A DNA stretch of 64,000 nt from Lepidodermella squamata (GCA_047495785.1 JBLDXI010000021.1:2604001-2668000), one strand, 5' to 3'; shown: positions 1-16,614, numbered from the stretch's first letter. A program made the numbers and translations. Notes: generated by a model from the sequence alone, not told the origin.

Positions 1-1180
1 TCTGTATCTCTAATCGCGGCTAAAACATCCTCTCTCCTTAACGGTAGGTCTCTCAAAAATTCCGATAGCAGATCTTGACAAGTCGTTAATTCAGTCGATA
101 GGGCAGTTGTTGTCTGAATCTCGAATTTATTCACACAGCCTTCCTCAATCGAAAATACAGCTCTCACTGTATCGAGCGCCAGTTTGAATGAGTGGCTGAC
201 TACGAACGGTGGCGTTTTGCCGAAAATCCAATCCCAAGTGCGATATTCTTCGCATCTGCGGTAGTAATCAACTATCAGAGTCGAATCGTTGCATAATACA
301 TCTTCAACTGAACATGAGTCTTGTTCGATAACGGGGAGATCGAAATTTCCTTGACCTGTTTTGAGCGCTGGAGTATTCAAATAAACATCCAAAAACGCAT
401 GTATCAAATTATCCGGGGTGAAATTAGGCGTCGATCGATCCATCGTAGAATGACATGCGTTTATCACAGGGGCTATCCGACTAGGAGTAGCCCTTGAAGA
501 AATTATTTCCGATGGTGAGATGGATGATTTCAAGTATCTTTCCATGAGAGACAAATTGGCATCAACCAAACAGGTAAAGTGATGTAACGAAGTAAACTTG
601 TCCAACCTCGAAAAATTTGAATTTAATTTCAAATTGGCAATTACTGACCAGGTAAGTACCTTGCAGCTGTTCCTGAAATTTTGTGACCATTTAGCAAGAT
701 GTCGAACTTGTCAGTAATTGACAATGCAGAATGTCCAACACCACAAGACACCAACGCATCTACCAAAACTTCCAAGTTTTTTTGTCGATTATAATTATTG
801 CGATCGTTGACGATGGAAAAGTTCACATTTCCGCTGTCGTGATAAACTGTACCGCCTCCGCTGATTCTTCTGGCAACTTCGACTGAATCATTGGTCAAGT
901 TTTGTAGGCTGCATTCCAACCAAGGATTTTGATGACGACCAATAACGACGCAGTTTGGTTTACTGAGAACATGTGATTAGAGAACAAATTCGGAATCTGA
1001 TCATCTGCAAACCAACCTCATGTATATCATCAGAAGGGACCAACCTGGCAACACAACACAGCGCTCTGTCAACGTTGCCTCAAGCGAGAGATAGTCATAG
1101 ATTGATCCGGGATTAACGGAAATCAATGCCTCTTTTTTGAAAGCTGGCAAAATCAATCGACGAAAAAACATGGACATCTA
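1..1180 (-). CDS. LIPT1: Lipoyltransferase/lipoate-protein ligase (LIPT1-like), 3' part cut by the window
   Basis: Likely mitochondrial lipoyltransferase, which moves lipoyl groups to the lipoyl domains of 2-oxoacid dehydrogenases. The middle exon (about 950 to 660) encodes the family signature CVVIGRHQNPW followed by ARRISGGGTVYHDSGN and a KISGTA motif, the core of the LplA/LIPT1 ligase fold. A donor at 660/659 and an acceptor giving an exon from 606 keep the frame and lead into LHHFTCLVDANLS, matching the 'YHH-C-LL' segment of the family. This last exon stays open to base 1, so the C-terminus lies outside the window. A first exon begins at an ATG near 1173 (MFFRRLILPAFKKEA), a plausible mitochondrial presequence. 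The join from exon 1 to the signature exon is unclear, because the best-matching peptides around 965-1015 are in two frames. Family assignment is firm; the 5' gene model is not. Confidence 0.8.
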
Positions 1181-1419
1181 GGAATAAGCACACTAGGTAA
1201 ATTCGTGCCGTTTTATTTCCATCAACTTAACATCTAGATATATCAATGCATTCAGTTTTACAAAGAGTCTTCAAGACCGATTTTATTAGAAAGACTCAAA
1301 AGGATCTACGCAACGGGTGACAAAATAAAACGAGACTGAATTTAATAAGCGTTATTTCTCGTTTCCCTCTTCGCATGAGGCTCGAGAGAGGCTTGAGAGA
1401 ATAAAATACCGAATTGAAT

Positions 1420-1859
1420 TCATTGTTTCTTCGACTGGGTTGCTACGATAGCTCCGCCGAGAAGAAATGCGACCGTTGCGCCTTGCGCAATGACACGAGC
1501 TCTGTAACAAACGCAAGTGTGATACAGACAACAAACATACAACAAAATTATTACCTCATCATTAGCTGGGAGCGGTAATGATTTCCTTGTTTCATTGAAA
1601 TCAATCCATAAGTAAGAATGGCAGCTGTGGCTAAGCAACCTGAATGAGAACTTGAGAATAAGTAGAATAATAATTAGCATCAGATCAAACCGATAGGAAC
1701 AAAAGGGTTATCATTCAGCTTGCTTTTCAGCTTTGCCATCTGCTCGGTTTCTCGCTCTTTCTGCATCTCTAAAATTTCATTTAGAGGAGCAGCGGGCAGC
1801 GATGGTAAATACTTGAATTCCCCGTGCTGAGTTGCTTGTTGCGGAATTTTATCGCTCAT
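1420..1859 (-). CDS. HIG1 domain family protein (HIGD1/HIGD2-like), 111 aa, three exons
   Basis: Small inner-mitochondrial-membrane protein of the hypoxia-induced gene 1 family, whose members assist assembly or stability of respiratory complexes III/IV. Exons are 1859-1691, 1639-1555 and 1501-1420; all introns are GT-AG and the joined frame is open. Exon 1 gives the N-terminus MSDKIPQQATQHGEF with an acidic/basic helix and ends at NPFVPIG. Exon 2 supplies the first membrane helix (CLATAAILTYGLISMKQGN) and the QLMMRARV hinge. Exon 3 supplies the second helix (AQGATVAFLLGGAIVATQ), ending SKKQ-stop. The order NPFVPIG - helix - SQLMMRARVIAQG - helix is diagnostic of HIG1 domains. The length is normal for the family. 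It lies on the same strand as, and just upstream of, the lipoyltransferase gene. Confidence 0.88.
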
Positions 1860-1899
1860 TTTAATTTATTAGTTGAAAATTCTAGATATAATTCTAGAC

Positions 1900-6476
<4,577 letters not shown>

Positions 6477-6479
6477 TTA

Positions 6480-8470
6480 TGTTTAGGTATTAAATAATAA
6501 TAAAAGATGCTCTTTTTGATTGTAATATCCTTTCGAAGCGCGTCTTGTGTGACAAGTTTTTATTTGAATCTTAGATTTATTTCTGTATCATCGAGGTTAT
6601 TCGACCGGAAAAATATTATTTACGAACAGAACCGAGCACAATGTGCCTTCTAGCGTCTCATCCCGTTGTTTTCATGATTGTGAATTAGTCCTCTGATAAA
6701 TGATTATTGTTGCGGCTTTCTAATAAACACGAGCCTGTCTTTATTGCTGAATCTTACTTCGAGGTTGGATTCGTCGAGTGTACAATTTGTTCAACTCTAC
6801 GATTACTTCATAGCAAGTTGCGAGCTTGCAAAAGAAGACGACTTTCCAGGTATAAGTTAGCCCATTATTTTGAGTTGGCTTAGTATGCTGTCATTGAAAG
6901 ATGAGAATCATCGGGATGTCTGCTGCTTGATGTTCAACAAGCATCTCAAGTCGTAAAAGAGTGAGATCAGTGTTTTAGCGACAAGATTGACGTGCACTAT
7001 TGACGTATGCTATTTTTCAAGAATATTCAGTAGAAATGGGTAATCATCAATATTCACAAGAGAATGAGCTAATAGCTAATACACGCCGATAAGCATCACG
7101 TCTCATTAGTAAACGGCCTTGGCACTTCACGAATAAGCTGAACATTTGCAAATAGCTTCATCAGGTTACCCTCCCCCGCTGATGTCACAACTGTCGAACC
7201 CCCTCTTTTTCGCATGTCAATAACAGATCAACCACCTTGTGAAATGATGAAATAAAAAAGTGAAAATCCGAGCATTAAAAATGTGGGGGTCGCAAAGAAT
7301 CGAACTTCTTTCTTCTTTCTCCTCTTTCGCTCTCTCTGCTGGCTGTTCATATAGGCCCGATTTTGCATTTGCAAACGATTTTTTAAGGTTGATTTTTTTA
7401 AATTGCGAACAAATTAATTTAATGAGGAAATCAACCGTAGTATAACCATAATAGAAATTTCAGTAGTTTTTCCGTAGTACTATTACAGTAGCACTCACTT
7501 TTCGACGATACTATTAATTATACTACTACTACTATTATACTATCACTCCGCCTATTAAAATTACTACGGTAAAAAAAAATAAAAATCATCAACAATTAGT
7601 CGAACCACCGCATTCGACTAGAGCACTGCTTCTAATTTTACAATGCAAATCGCACGATTTCTAATTATGAGTTGTTCTAATTAGCGAATTAGAACACGCA
7701 TGTTTTTTTATTGCGCGTAATCACTCATTCATAAAACAGCAACGCATTTTTTCGCACAACAATAAATTTTATTTTCTATCGCACACACAATACGCTGTTA
7801 CTAACCGAGGCGAGGTTACAAAAGGCGAGCGCAGCGATGCCTTTAAAATCAAACGAGGCGAAGCCGAGTTTAGATGTGGAAGGCGAGTGAAGAGAGCCTG
7901 GATGAGACGTTGAAACGAGTCGAAGCATGAGTGGAACAAGGCGCAGCCGAGTGTAACGAGTGCGGAGACGAGTTTTAACGTATTTCAATTTTTTTAAGCA
8001 ACAACTTTTCTGTCTGCTGTTTATTGAACGTATTATCGCCGCCGCCAAGCAACTAAACTCCTATACCAAATACCTATAGTTGGGTTTTGGAATTCGCTTT
8101 CTTGATGATTACATATGTAGCTACATTAGATGCCGCGATTTCACCTCACCTGCTCTTTGCACTTGATACTTAATATTCTCAGAGTAGTCCACGGGCCGAA
8201 TTTTCGGAACCCGACCCGGCCCGTATATGAACGAATCTGAAAACCCGGCCTTTGCTGATTCCGCTTAATGAACGCCCGAAGGCATTTGATTCCACAAGTG
8301 CGGGCCACGGTACGACATGCTTAGCTGGCCTCGCTCGGACGTGTAGGTGGGTTTGAACATGGGTTCAAAATTACGACAGCTGTAGCCGTGGCTGCGATCG
8401 TGAACATCAACGTGTGAATTCATCCGGCGCCATCTGGTTCAGGCTCTTCCACACGAATGTACATAGGTGG
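6480..8470. other. Intergenic DNA with dispersed-repeat fragments
   Basis: AATAAA-like signals just after the HSP70 stop (about 6494-6503) are candidate polyadenylation sites. At 7300-7375 lies a pyrimidine-rich segment ending in 'aggcccgattttgcatttgc' that recurs near 33620-33700 and 38205-38280, so it is part of a dispersed repeat. From 7800 to 7990 the DNA is dominated by gaggcgaag/gagcgcag-type imperfect motifs, with a related motif set around 27950-28040. A GC-rich stretch at 8180-8340 (ccgacccggcccg) resembles the ends of the foldback element at 39.46-40.0 kb. No gene is supported. Confidence 0.45.
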
Positions 8471-8477
8471 CACATAG

Positions 8478-8760
8478 GGGGCACACAGTAGTTCAGTGGA
8501 TAGCTGTCTGCTGTGTATTGAGCGTCAAGATCGATGGGCACGAGTTCGATCCCCACCCGGGTCGACCGTGGTTTATCAATGACGCTCTACCCCGACGGTG
8601 GCCGACCACTCCATCGTGTTACAAAAGTGAAAAGTGGTAGATTAGGAGTGTCAGCGAGACTGCACTAATCGCTACCGAGCTGTCCTCAAGAGACCCCAAC
8701 AAGCGACCCTAAGAGCGCTCATTCGGGACCCATGGCTTCGGCCCATCCATTCAACGAATG
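8478..8760 (+). repeat. tRNA-derived SINE-like sequence
   Basis: Positions about 8490-8570 look like the RNA polymerase III internal promoter of a tRNA-derived SINE: an A-box-like GTAGTTCAGTGGATAGC and, about 50 bases later, a B-box-like GAGTTCGATCCC. The sequence that follows is not a tRNA 3' half but a ~190-base unrelated body, as in SINEs. No second copy was identified in this window, so the assignment rests on the two boxes and their spacing. Confidence 0.5.
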
Positions 8761-8851
8761 GGACGTCTCAATAATAAAAAAGGAATTTTCGAATTTTTTT
8801 TACATAGGTGCATCGCGTGTTTCTGGCCGACTGTTATAGCCACCCAAGTCG

Positions 8852-9905
8852 ATGCCGCAGCGCATCCGCCAATGGATGAGTGCCGTACTATCAGCTGTGA
8901 ATGTACTATCAGTTATCAGATCAGTCTTTTTTCCATTATTTCCAAAGACGCCCGAGACTGAACCGTTCGTTTGTAATTTGACGAAAGGAACAACAACCAC
9001 CAACCTGCAGTCGCCCGTTTTCGACCACACCGTTTTGCAGAAGTTGATGCTTGAAGCCTATCAGTCGCCCGGGCCGCCCGCAAACCATGTTTTTATGCGA
9101 AGAATATAAAACGCCAAGTCAATTTTTACCTGTAGCGCATAAAAGAACGAATCCTTTGAGGAAGCAGATACGATTCTAATTCGATGGTTCACGCTGAAGA
9201 AAGGTCTCGAGAGGAACTACAATGTTGAACCGTTTCTTACCGACGTGCCATCGATGTTGATGAGACACGGCATCAGTAGCCGCGCTGACCTATTTACCCT
9301 CGTTCTGCAATACGAGCACGCCATCGACATCATAAGACCACTGGTCAAGCCCGTCGATCTGAAACCATGCTGTGACACTAGATTCACCGATGTATACGAT
9401 TTCGAACCGCCTGTCGGACGTGAGACAGAGGTAAACGTCAATCTCGCGGGCCGAGTTCTACAATTCACCCATAAAGGCATCGTCACTACGACTCAGGGCG
9501 ACCACAACCGCGACATTGCTGGGGCTGTCTTAACAGTCGTTAATTCAGTGAATGTTATGCTAAGTTAGTAATGCTATTTTTTATATTTATTCAGTTATTT
9601 GAAAGTCGCGGTGCTCAAGAGATCAAATTCATTTATTCATGTTTGAATCTTGATTTCTTTCGCAGATATCCTGATCTGGGGCGACAAGGAAGTAGCATTA
9701 TTGGAACGTCAGCAGCGTGAACACTTGATAGCTGGCAACATGTGTGGGCATTTTTGGTTCAAGCTCGTGTTCGACGGGATGGCATAATTGTGACGTGTGG
9801 CCGTACTTTCATCGGGCTTGACAGCACTGCTCGCCGAGATTTGATGGTGCAGCCCAACAGATCAGACCGCTGGGAGTTTCGCCGGACGGACACCGTTTTG
9901 TTGCG
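8852..9905 (+). CDS. Unrecognised protein-coding gene (fragmentary exons)
   Basis: Three neighbouring open stretches on the + strand have protein-like composition: 8852-9109, 9245-9568 (containing CCDTRFTDVYDFEPPVG and VNVNLAGRVLQFTHKG) and about 9666-9905 (DILIWGDKEVALLERQQREH and, in another frame, a stretch rich in Arg and Asp). I do not recognise the family. The reading frame changes between stretches, so introns or decay must be assumed. The 3' side is cut at about 9925 by a palindromic mobile element (9.93-11.15 kb), and the open frame runs into that element, so the gene may be interrupted there. No domain or function is assigned. Confidence 0.35.
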
Positions 9906-9924
9906 GGATCTCGAAGCAGCTCGT

Positions 9925-11146
9925 ACCGTCAGTTGGGGCTATCCGGACGGCGAAAAAAAATTACCCCCTGATTTTTTTGCATTTTTACACGTTTCAGAAG
10001 GTCCTGATTCCAATGGAACCAGGATTCCGAATAGCCCCACGGATGGGGCTATTCGGACAGGTGTGGGGCTATTAATTATACATAAATATTCAATTCAAAT
10101 ATTGCTAATATGCTGTGTTCAGTGGTCGAGTGGCTTTGGATGTGCTTCTAGAAAGCATAGCAAAGTACAACAGCAGGGTTCGAGTCCACGCCGCGGAGCA
10201 ATTTTTCGTCCGAATAGCCGAATTGGGTCATTGGGGCTATTCGGACGAATGTTCATGCAAACGGGAGAATGAGCATGGCTCCAAAACTACCCGGCCGTTA
10301 GCAATGAAATTTTGCACGGAGTTTGGTGGAAAGACGACCCACATGCCATAAAAATTTCATGACCTGAGAGTAAGTGGTTGTGAAGATATGAGCTTACCTT
10401 TCAGGTGTAAGTTAAACTCAGTTTAAGCACTGTTCTGCGTTGAATTACCTGGACCAGATGAGAATTTTGCTGGACCTGCGATCAATTTTTTCTGAACCTA
10501 CAGATGATAGGGCACCCATGAAAATTTAAACCGCCCCGATCCGACTCATACTTTTGTCTAATTAATTGCGTCCTTTTAGCCCCACGGAAAAATGATGTTG
10601 TGGGGCTATTCGGTCTGCCATTTGAATATGCTAATGAACTGCGTTGTTCAAACGTTCCTGGCTGATTAAAGCGGACTTTTACTTCATTTACAATTTAATT
10701 TTTGAATAAGCTGGAAAGACTGCAAAATACTAGTGTTACTGGCCTACGACATTGCCAATTAATTAATTACGACTATAATTGACAAATAATTCAACTAAAA
10801 ATCAGTGTTTTAGTTTGCTCAAATTCTTGGGCATACAAATAATAATAATACAATTTTGCGGAAAAAAATTGCTCCGCGGCGTGGACTCGAACCCTGCTGT
10901 TGTACTTTGCTATGCTTTCTAGAAGCACATCCAAAGCCACTCGACCACTGAACACAGCATATTAGCAATATTTGAATTGAATATTTATGTATAATTAATA
11001 GCCCCACACCTGTCCGAATAGCCCCATCCGTGGGGCTATTCGGAATCCTGGTTCCATTGGAATCAGGACCTTCTGAAACGTGTAAAAATGCAAAAAAATC
11101 AGGGGGTAATTTTTTTTCGCCGTCCGGATAGCCCCAACTGACGGTA
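9925..11146. mobile_element. Large foldback element with tRNA-Ser-like sequence in both arms
   Basis: The left arm (about 9925-10208) and right arm (about 10864-11146) are near-perfect inverted copies, about 283 bp each, separated by ~650 bp of unrelated sequence. The outer ends read 'taccgtcagttggggctat'. Inside each arm is a tRNA-Ser-like segment (about 10121-10190 on +, mirrored at about 10880-10950 on -) with an A-box-like GGTCGAGTGG, a CTAGAAA anticodon-loop-like string and a B-box GGGTTCGAGTCC. Several small palindromes built on 'ccgaatagccccac' lie in and around the arms. This could be two SINE-like copies in inverted orientation or one non-autonomous foldback transposon. No transposase gene is visible. 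Confidence 0.6.
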
Positions 11147-11276
11147 TGATTTAAGCCACGTATTTCTTGATTTCCTGCTTTTAAATCATGAGAACTTGAT
11201 GTAAAACCAATACATGCTTCCACTGCTAATTTCAAGTTAATTTATACTGGCAGTCATCGCCCGTACCTTTGTTGCC

Positions 11277-11642
11277 ATGGCTAATGACAACGTTGACCCA
11301 TCTATTTCGAAATTTCGCTCTGCGTTGTTATGGGCAGCCAAGTGCACCTACCAGAATAATCAAGCTGGGCTTGAAGAAATTTTCCGAAAAAAGCTGACGA
11401 ATAACCACCAAATTCCGCCATTTTCAGGTGCAGCCTTTCGTCTCACTTGGCCAGTCATCGTTGAGATAAATTATTATAAAGACATTACTTTGATTGGACA
11501 AAAGCCGCTCGTTTTTTGCAGATTTGCGCCACCCACCTCGCCGCTCTTAATTTACTCGACAGAGTACCCCTTAATTAATGCCCTCGGTTTAGGCTGTTGC
11601 TTCATATGTTCTACGCCTTATCTTCCCTTTATCTTCTGTTGA
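11277..11642 (+). CDS. Hypothetical open reading frame, possible 5' exon
   Basis: The frame starts MANDNVDPSISKFRSALLWA and its first ~65 residues have normal protein composition (SALLWAAKCTYQNNQAGLEE). The remainder becomes hydrophobic and biased, suggesting read-through into an intron. It lies upstream of the RRM-like exons at 12.0-14.1 kb and on the same strand, so it could be a 5' exon of that gene. I do not recognise it. Confidence 0.25.
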   Translation: MANDNVDPSISKFRSALLWAAKCTYQNNQAGLEEIFRKKLTNNHQIPPFSGAAFRLTWPVIVEINYYKDITLIGQKPLVFCRFAPPTSPLLIYSTEYPLINALGLGCCFICSTPYLPFIFC

Positions 11643-12000
11643 CCGTCTCTCATTCTTCTTTCGTTTTTTACTCTTGCTATCGTTTCTCGTATTATTAATA
11701 GTTTATCCGATATAATTATTCTATCTCTTTACATTGTTGCTTTTCCAAAATGACCAGCTTTTCACATACTGACTTGTTGAGCGTTTTTTTTGTGTGCCAA
11801 AAATATATACAACCACAGTATTATTACAGAATTTATACTCATCCCGGTGATTACACTGAAGTTGTGAAAATGAGAAAATATTTGTTGTTTTTCAATCTAA
11901 ATTGTTGTTTTTCTCGGCGGATACCTCGATGCTAATTTGTCTTTATCATTTCATGCACCTAGATATTAACGATATTTGAATTTCACGATCATCCTGTAAT

Positions 12001-14102
12001 GGAAGATTTCACCGACAGCCTAACAGAACAGGTCATGACACATTATGGCGTTGAAGCCGCGGGCGATTTCGCCGAAGACCTTACTGCTGCAGATTGGGCA
12101 AGAATTAATGGTAATAGCCAATATCATTTTTTTACAACAAAAATTAATTGCTGTCGTTGTTTCTTTAGCATGGTGCCAGTCAGATGATGCGCAAGCACAA
12201 GAGCCAGTCGTTGCCGCATTACCGCCGCCTGCTCCTACGTCATCGCCCACGCAAGTTTTAGGCCGTTTCGTGGTTAGCGCAGTTGGCCTTAGAACGGAGA
12301 CCGAGATAGCGAGTTTCGCTACGGTCATACCGCCATCAGCTTACCATCGTCAGCGCCACGAATGTCTTTGCGAATTCGTCAGCCCGAGTTTCGGTTGTCT
12401 TCGGCGGCAAAGCACAGGCAGCTGCCTTCCAAGACCTCGGCCATATCCGTTTGCCTCTGGAAGACCGCCTCGTTTACCTGCAAAATTTCATGCCTATTCA
12501 CCGCTCAACAGGTGTTCTCTACAACATCCCTAGCGATGCCGAAGCAGAACGTTTTTTCGCGAAGCTAATCGACGAGCACTTCAATGCGATTGTGCCGATT
12601 CGCGATTGCTCCTCGCTGGCGACGAAGTAGGCGTTAAAAGGCTAACAAAACAATGCAGAGATAAAGCGAAGCGCAGCGTTTTTGTCGCTCGTCTTCCGCT
12701 CGACGTCACCGATGAAGACCTTCGCCTGTTAGCTTCTGGGAAGATTCTCGCCGAGATTATTATACGTGATAATGACCCGCGTTTGAATGCTCGCCGCAAG
12801 TCAGCAATCATTCGTTTCACAAGCCAACAAGAAGCTGTTGATTTCCTCGAAGCCGGTGGGCATTTCCGTGTCGTTCGCAACTGCGGAGTGGTCATTGACT
12901 TGATGGGTGCAGCGCGGCGCCTATTCAATCACGAGGTGTACCGAGAAGATTGGGCTGCCGACGATCGCCTCGTTTACCTGACGGGTCTGCCGTTAGATGT
13001 CACGCTGTTTCAGCTGAAAGCTGCCTTCCCCGGCGTCACCGTTCATATGTACGCTCCATTTCGAGCCGTTTCACACTTCGCCTCACTCGAATTCGCTACG
13101 CGGGCCCAACGCGTCGATTTTTGCAACACCAACACAACGCCTTATGGTGTCATACAACCTGCGAACTCGATCTGCTCTACATTGATTGGCAGTTTCGAGG
13201 GGAAGCTGGCTTATTTGCCAAGCGGAAGGTTCTGGGAAAGCGAACCTGGCGAGCCCGAATTTTACGCAGCCAACACATTCTCACCCGAAGATCTGAAGAT
13301 CGTCTTGGGCACTCAAACAGACGGCGACGTTGAGTCCATAGCCAAGGACAAATTGAGTCGCATCCTCGACGAACGCCTCTCAGGTGACCTCTTTGGAGCG
13401 GTTGAGAACGAGCTAAAGCGATTTCATGGAGATGCTGGCTCTGCCGCAGTCTCGGAATTTCGCCGTTTACGGAATGCCAGGCGCCAATCCGTCGTCTACA
13501 CTCGGTTTTTTTGCCCCACAAACAATGACACGATGTGTCCTCTTCAAATTTACTATCGCTTGCCCGAAGGCAGCCACAAAGCCAATCTGCGCGACTTGCT
13601 GTCGACGGAAATGACCCATCAAGCTTTCCTGAACGCCTTCTATAAGTTCTTGGAGCATCTCACCAGAGATGGAGACTTGATGGGTCGTTATTTAAGCCAG
13701 CGTCATCTGGGCTGCCGCGTTAACTGCAAGGTGGATAATCTCAACTCCATCGACTACTGCGGCTACATTACCGAGAAGCTCGCCTTTCTAGGCGTAGAAA
13801 AGGAACATTGCTATGCCAATACTGTTTATATCAACTTTGATATCATCGGGTCGGATCTATTTTACATCGGTGCCTCGTGGCGAACATTCCTGCGTCCTGA
13901 TGAACATCGGCGCCTGATGTATCAGCAAAAACTTAACAAAACTTTGGGTAATTTCTTCTTTAGGCAACGTTGCCCTTGCCCGTCGAATCCTTTTCGTTGC
14001 GTCATTTTGAAAGTTGCACCCTGTGCTTTCTACCTTGAGCAGCGCCTCATCGATGTTTGTTGGAATTTTATTTCTAACCTTGAGCGCTATCCGAGATATT
14101 AG
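12001..14102 (+). CDS. RRM-like RNA-binding protein, gene model uncertain
   Basis: A short first exon (12001 to about 12109, MEDFTDSLTEQVMTHYGVEA...ARING) is followed by a GT-AG intron ending near 12168. The next exon starts AWCQSDDAQAQEPVVAALPP. Two or three RNA-recognition-motif-like units follow: one around 12330-12595 (RLVYLQNFMPIH...AERFFAKL), one at 12675-12910 (SVFVARLPLDVTDEDLRLL...AIIRFTSQQEAVDFLEAG) and one at 12960-13130 (RLVYLTGLPLDVTLFQLKAA...ASLEFATRAQRVDF). The hydrophobic 'VYLTGLP/VFVARLP' strands match RNP2 of RRMs; RNP1 is weak. The ~330 C-terminal residues match nothing I recognise. The frame changes near 12320 and near 12600-12640 without a convincing ordinary intron (a 32-bp GT-AG stretch exists at the second point), so this may be a decaying gene or one with very small introns. 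Confidence 0.5.
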
Positions 14103-14800
14103 CTTGTTTATTGCTGTTGTGCTTATACGATTTCCTATTGCCTAGTGCTGGTTGGACGTAAATTTGCCGAAGCTACTTCAAGACTGTTTATTTGACACGT
14201 TTCCTTCAACCTTCAATGTTATCAAGTCGGAAGAAAGCTTCTTTTTGTTAAATGCGTTGGCTCATGCTATTACTTGCATTACTATGTATTATTTGCTTAG
14301 TCTCTATTGTGTCATCTCTGTCGGCTACCTAGTCCTGTGTCCTGTCTAACCCGTTTCGTTTCGATGGATTCACTCGGTGCCTTGTTGTTAATTAACCTGT
14401 CGTCTTCATTTTCATCAGCGATCCACCACTATATTTATGTGCACTGAAAGATAGTCTACATTTTGAAAACGAGTTTAATTGATTGTTGGGATTTCATTTC
14501 GAAGCTATTATGCTTCCGCAGCAGACACTAGGCACTTCAATTGTGCCGGAACCTCGAAAGTGTTAAAACCCTCAATTTTTGAATTATATACTTATTGACT
14601 GTATGAACGTCTATTGCCGCTGTATTGCAACATGGAAGCCATTATTATACACGAGAAATAAACTGAGAGTTTTTATTTTCGTCTTATAAAAACCTACAAA
14701 TGGAGTCCGGTTCAACAATAGTGCACAGACTTGCGCATATCTTTCTTCTTTCCTTCGTTGAGCACAAATCAGGGAGCATCCCTGCAACCCAGTTGATCCT
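14103..14800. other. Convergent 3' flanking region
   Basis: This lies between the RRM-like gene (+) and the FAM210-like gene (-), which converge here. An AATAAA-type hexamer sits in 'gaaataaactgag' at about 14655-14667. No coding sequence is supported; the short open frame at 14152-14349 is hydrophobic and AT-biased. Confidence 0.4.
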
Positions 14801-14806
14801 GAATCA

Positions 14807-15436
14807 TCACTTCTTTATCGCCTTCGCTGCAGTCGACGAATAGCCAAACAGGTTGAAATGTCGCAGCGAACGAACTGCCAAGTGAGTAGCACCAAGGGTA
14901 GCGCCGTAACGAACAGGGGCGATCAGCTTGTACAGTAAATATGCCACAGCAGCATTTCCTGCTGTCGAACGTAATGCTTCTTTCAATCTATCGTTTGTCA
15001 GACCCATGCGCTCTAGAAGTCCGGTTATGTCGAAACCGCTGATTTGAGTAATGCATAATACTTGCAATCAGCTTGCAATCACTTAAAATAAATCTCACCT
15101 AGACGCAAGTACATACAACCCGCTGTACCACCCCAAGCTGAGCACAAGGTGCACCGCCAACATGACCTTTCCGTATTCTCGATAAGCGGCCTTGAATCTT
15201 TGAACAAGGGTAGGTTTAACATTCGAACCATTGCCGTTCACAGGCGGTAAAGCTGGACAAGTTTTTATCGTTGGCTGCTCCCCGCTGGCTTGTTTGCTGC
15301 AAAAATTGCGAATATTGAATGTTCGATAACGATCTAGATGAAGTGCTCGCCGAGATAGACTGCTGGCGTGTAGCCAAGGCCTAGTAGTGAAGCAGGCAAC
15401 GATGCGACCCGATGCCAGAAGACCGGCAAGCGCCAT
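14807..15436 (-). CDS. FAM210-like mitochondrial membrane protein (DUF1279), 189 aa, two exons
   Basis: Exon 1 (15436-15099) encodes an N-terminus rich in Arg, Ala and Ser with no early acidic residues (MALAGLLASGRIVACFTTRP), as in mitochondrial presequences. It then gives the DUF1279 core QRFKAAYREYGKVMLAVHLV, which leads into a membrane helix. Exon 2 (15038-14807) gives FDITGLLERMGLTNDRLKEA and a second hydrophobic segment with LYKLIAPVRYGATLGATHLA, very close to the 'K-PVRY--TLG-T---V' signature of FAM210A/B. The intron (15098-15039) is GT-AG and keeps frame. Known members sit in mitochondrial membranes and affect mitochondrial translation or cell differentiation. Length fits a FAM210B-like protein. 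Confidence 0.82.
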
Positions 15437-16614
15437 CTAGTATGAAAATCCTACATTTCGAAACAAAAGACGATTAGGCGTAGGTGTGTGCACACTTTTA
15501 TTTATCATATTTATGTACAAAGAGGACATGGAACAACGCCAAAAAGAAATAAGCGGCAAAACGTAGACAAAACAAACTGGATAATCTTGACGGTCGATAA
15601 GATTGTTTCAGTTTATTGATCAAGACACATGTGTTTTCACATATGATGACAATTCTTCACAATTCAGCTGAAAAAGGAAGAACGCAGTTGTTGCCACGTT
15701 TTGCCTACTACTTTTGATGACCGAATGAGCAGGAGAAGAAAATATTTCAGAGAAAAAAATCGATGCAGCCAACGCATGCATGTGGTTGTTTTGAACAACG
15801 ACAAGAAGGATTTTGCCAGTGTATTTAAAATTTATATGACCCGCCGACGCTTTCAATAGGCCTTACGCAGAGAAATCCAGTTGACGCCTTGGGCGAGCAT
15901 GTACAATAGCTGACCTACGTGATATTTCATAAGAGAGGACTTGTGGGTTTAGAGCAGAGATGTAACAGAGTGGGACAGAAAAGCATGATCGCAGATTTAA
16001 TTCAGAGATTGACTTTGCTTCTGTCACAAAATTTGCTTTCTTTATTAAACATTCGAAGCGAGAATCGGCGTATATCAAAACAGAAAAATTCAGTCACAGA
16101 AAACACGTCACAACACCGAGTTGAAACGAACGTTGCGATTCATTACACAAATTGATCATCGGTAGCTCGCAAAAACCGACTACGAGAATTTCAATTAAAA
16201 ATGACAAAAAAGAAAAATAACGATCGCCGACGTAACACTTGCAATCATGATCGTTACCATCATGATCAATATTACTATCATATTATTATCATTGAAATAT
16301 CTATGCAAATAATTGCATCAAGCCTGTTGGCCTGTTCATCCGATCAAGCACAAAATACATGATGAATGAATGGGAGAGGAAAAAAACAAACGTTTCTAAA
16401 ATATGTGAGCACGGTCATTTTGCTTGTTTCCATTGACACTTGCCCATGAAGTACGAGCGGCAAACGCAAACGGAACAGAAGGATCAAAGTTGTAAGGAGA
16501 GAACGCGAAAAAGCACAAATTACTATGGAAAAATGGCCTAAGCCGATGCTAGAAGTCGGTTTCAAGTTGCTTCTTGTCAGGCGAGAGGCATGCCGATGGA
16601 ATATCACGGCATGC

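Noticed and set aside
10115-10200. Functional tRNA-Ser gene
   Set aside because: A- and B-box-like strings exist, but acceptor and anticodon stems do not pair properly and an inverted copy lies in a foldback; it is a tRNA-derived repeat.
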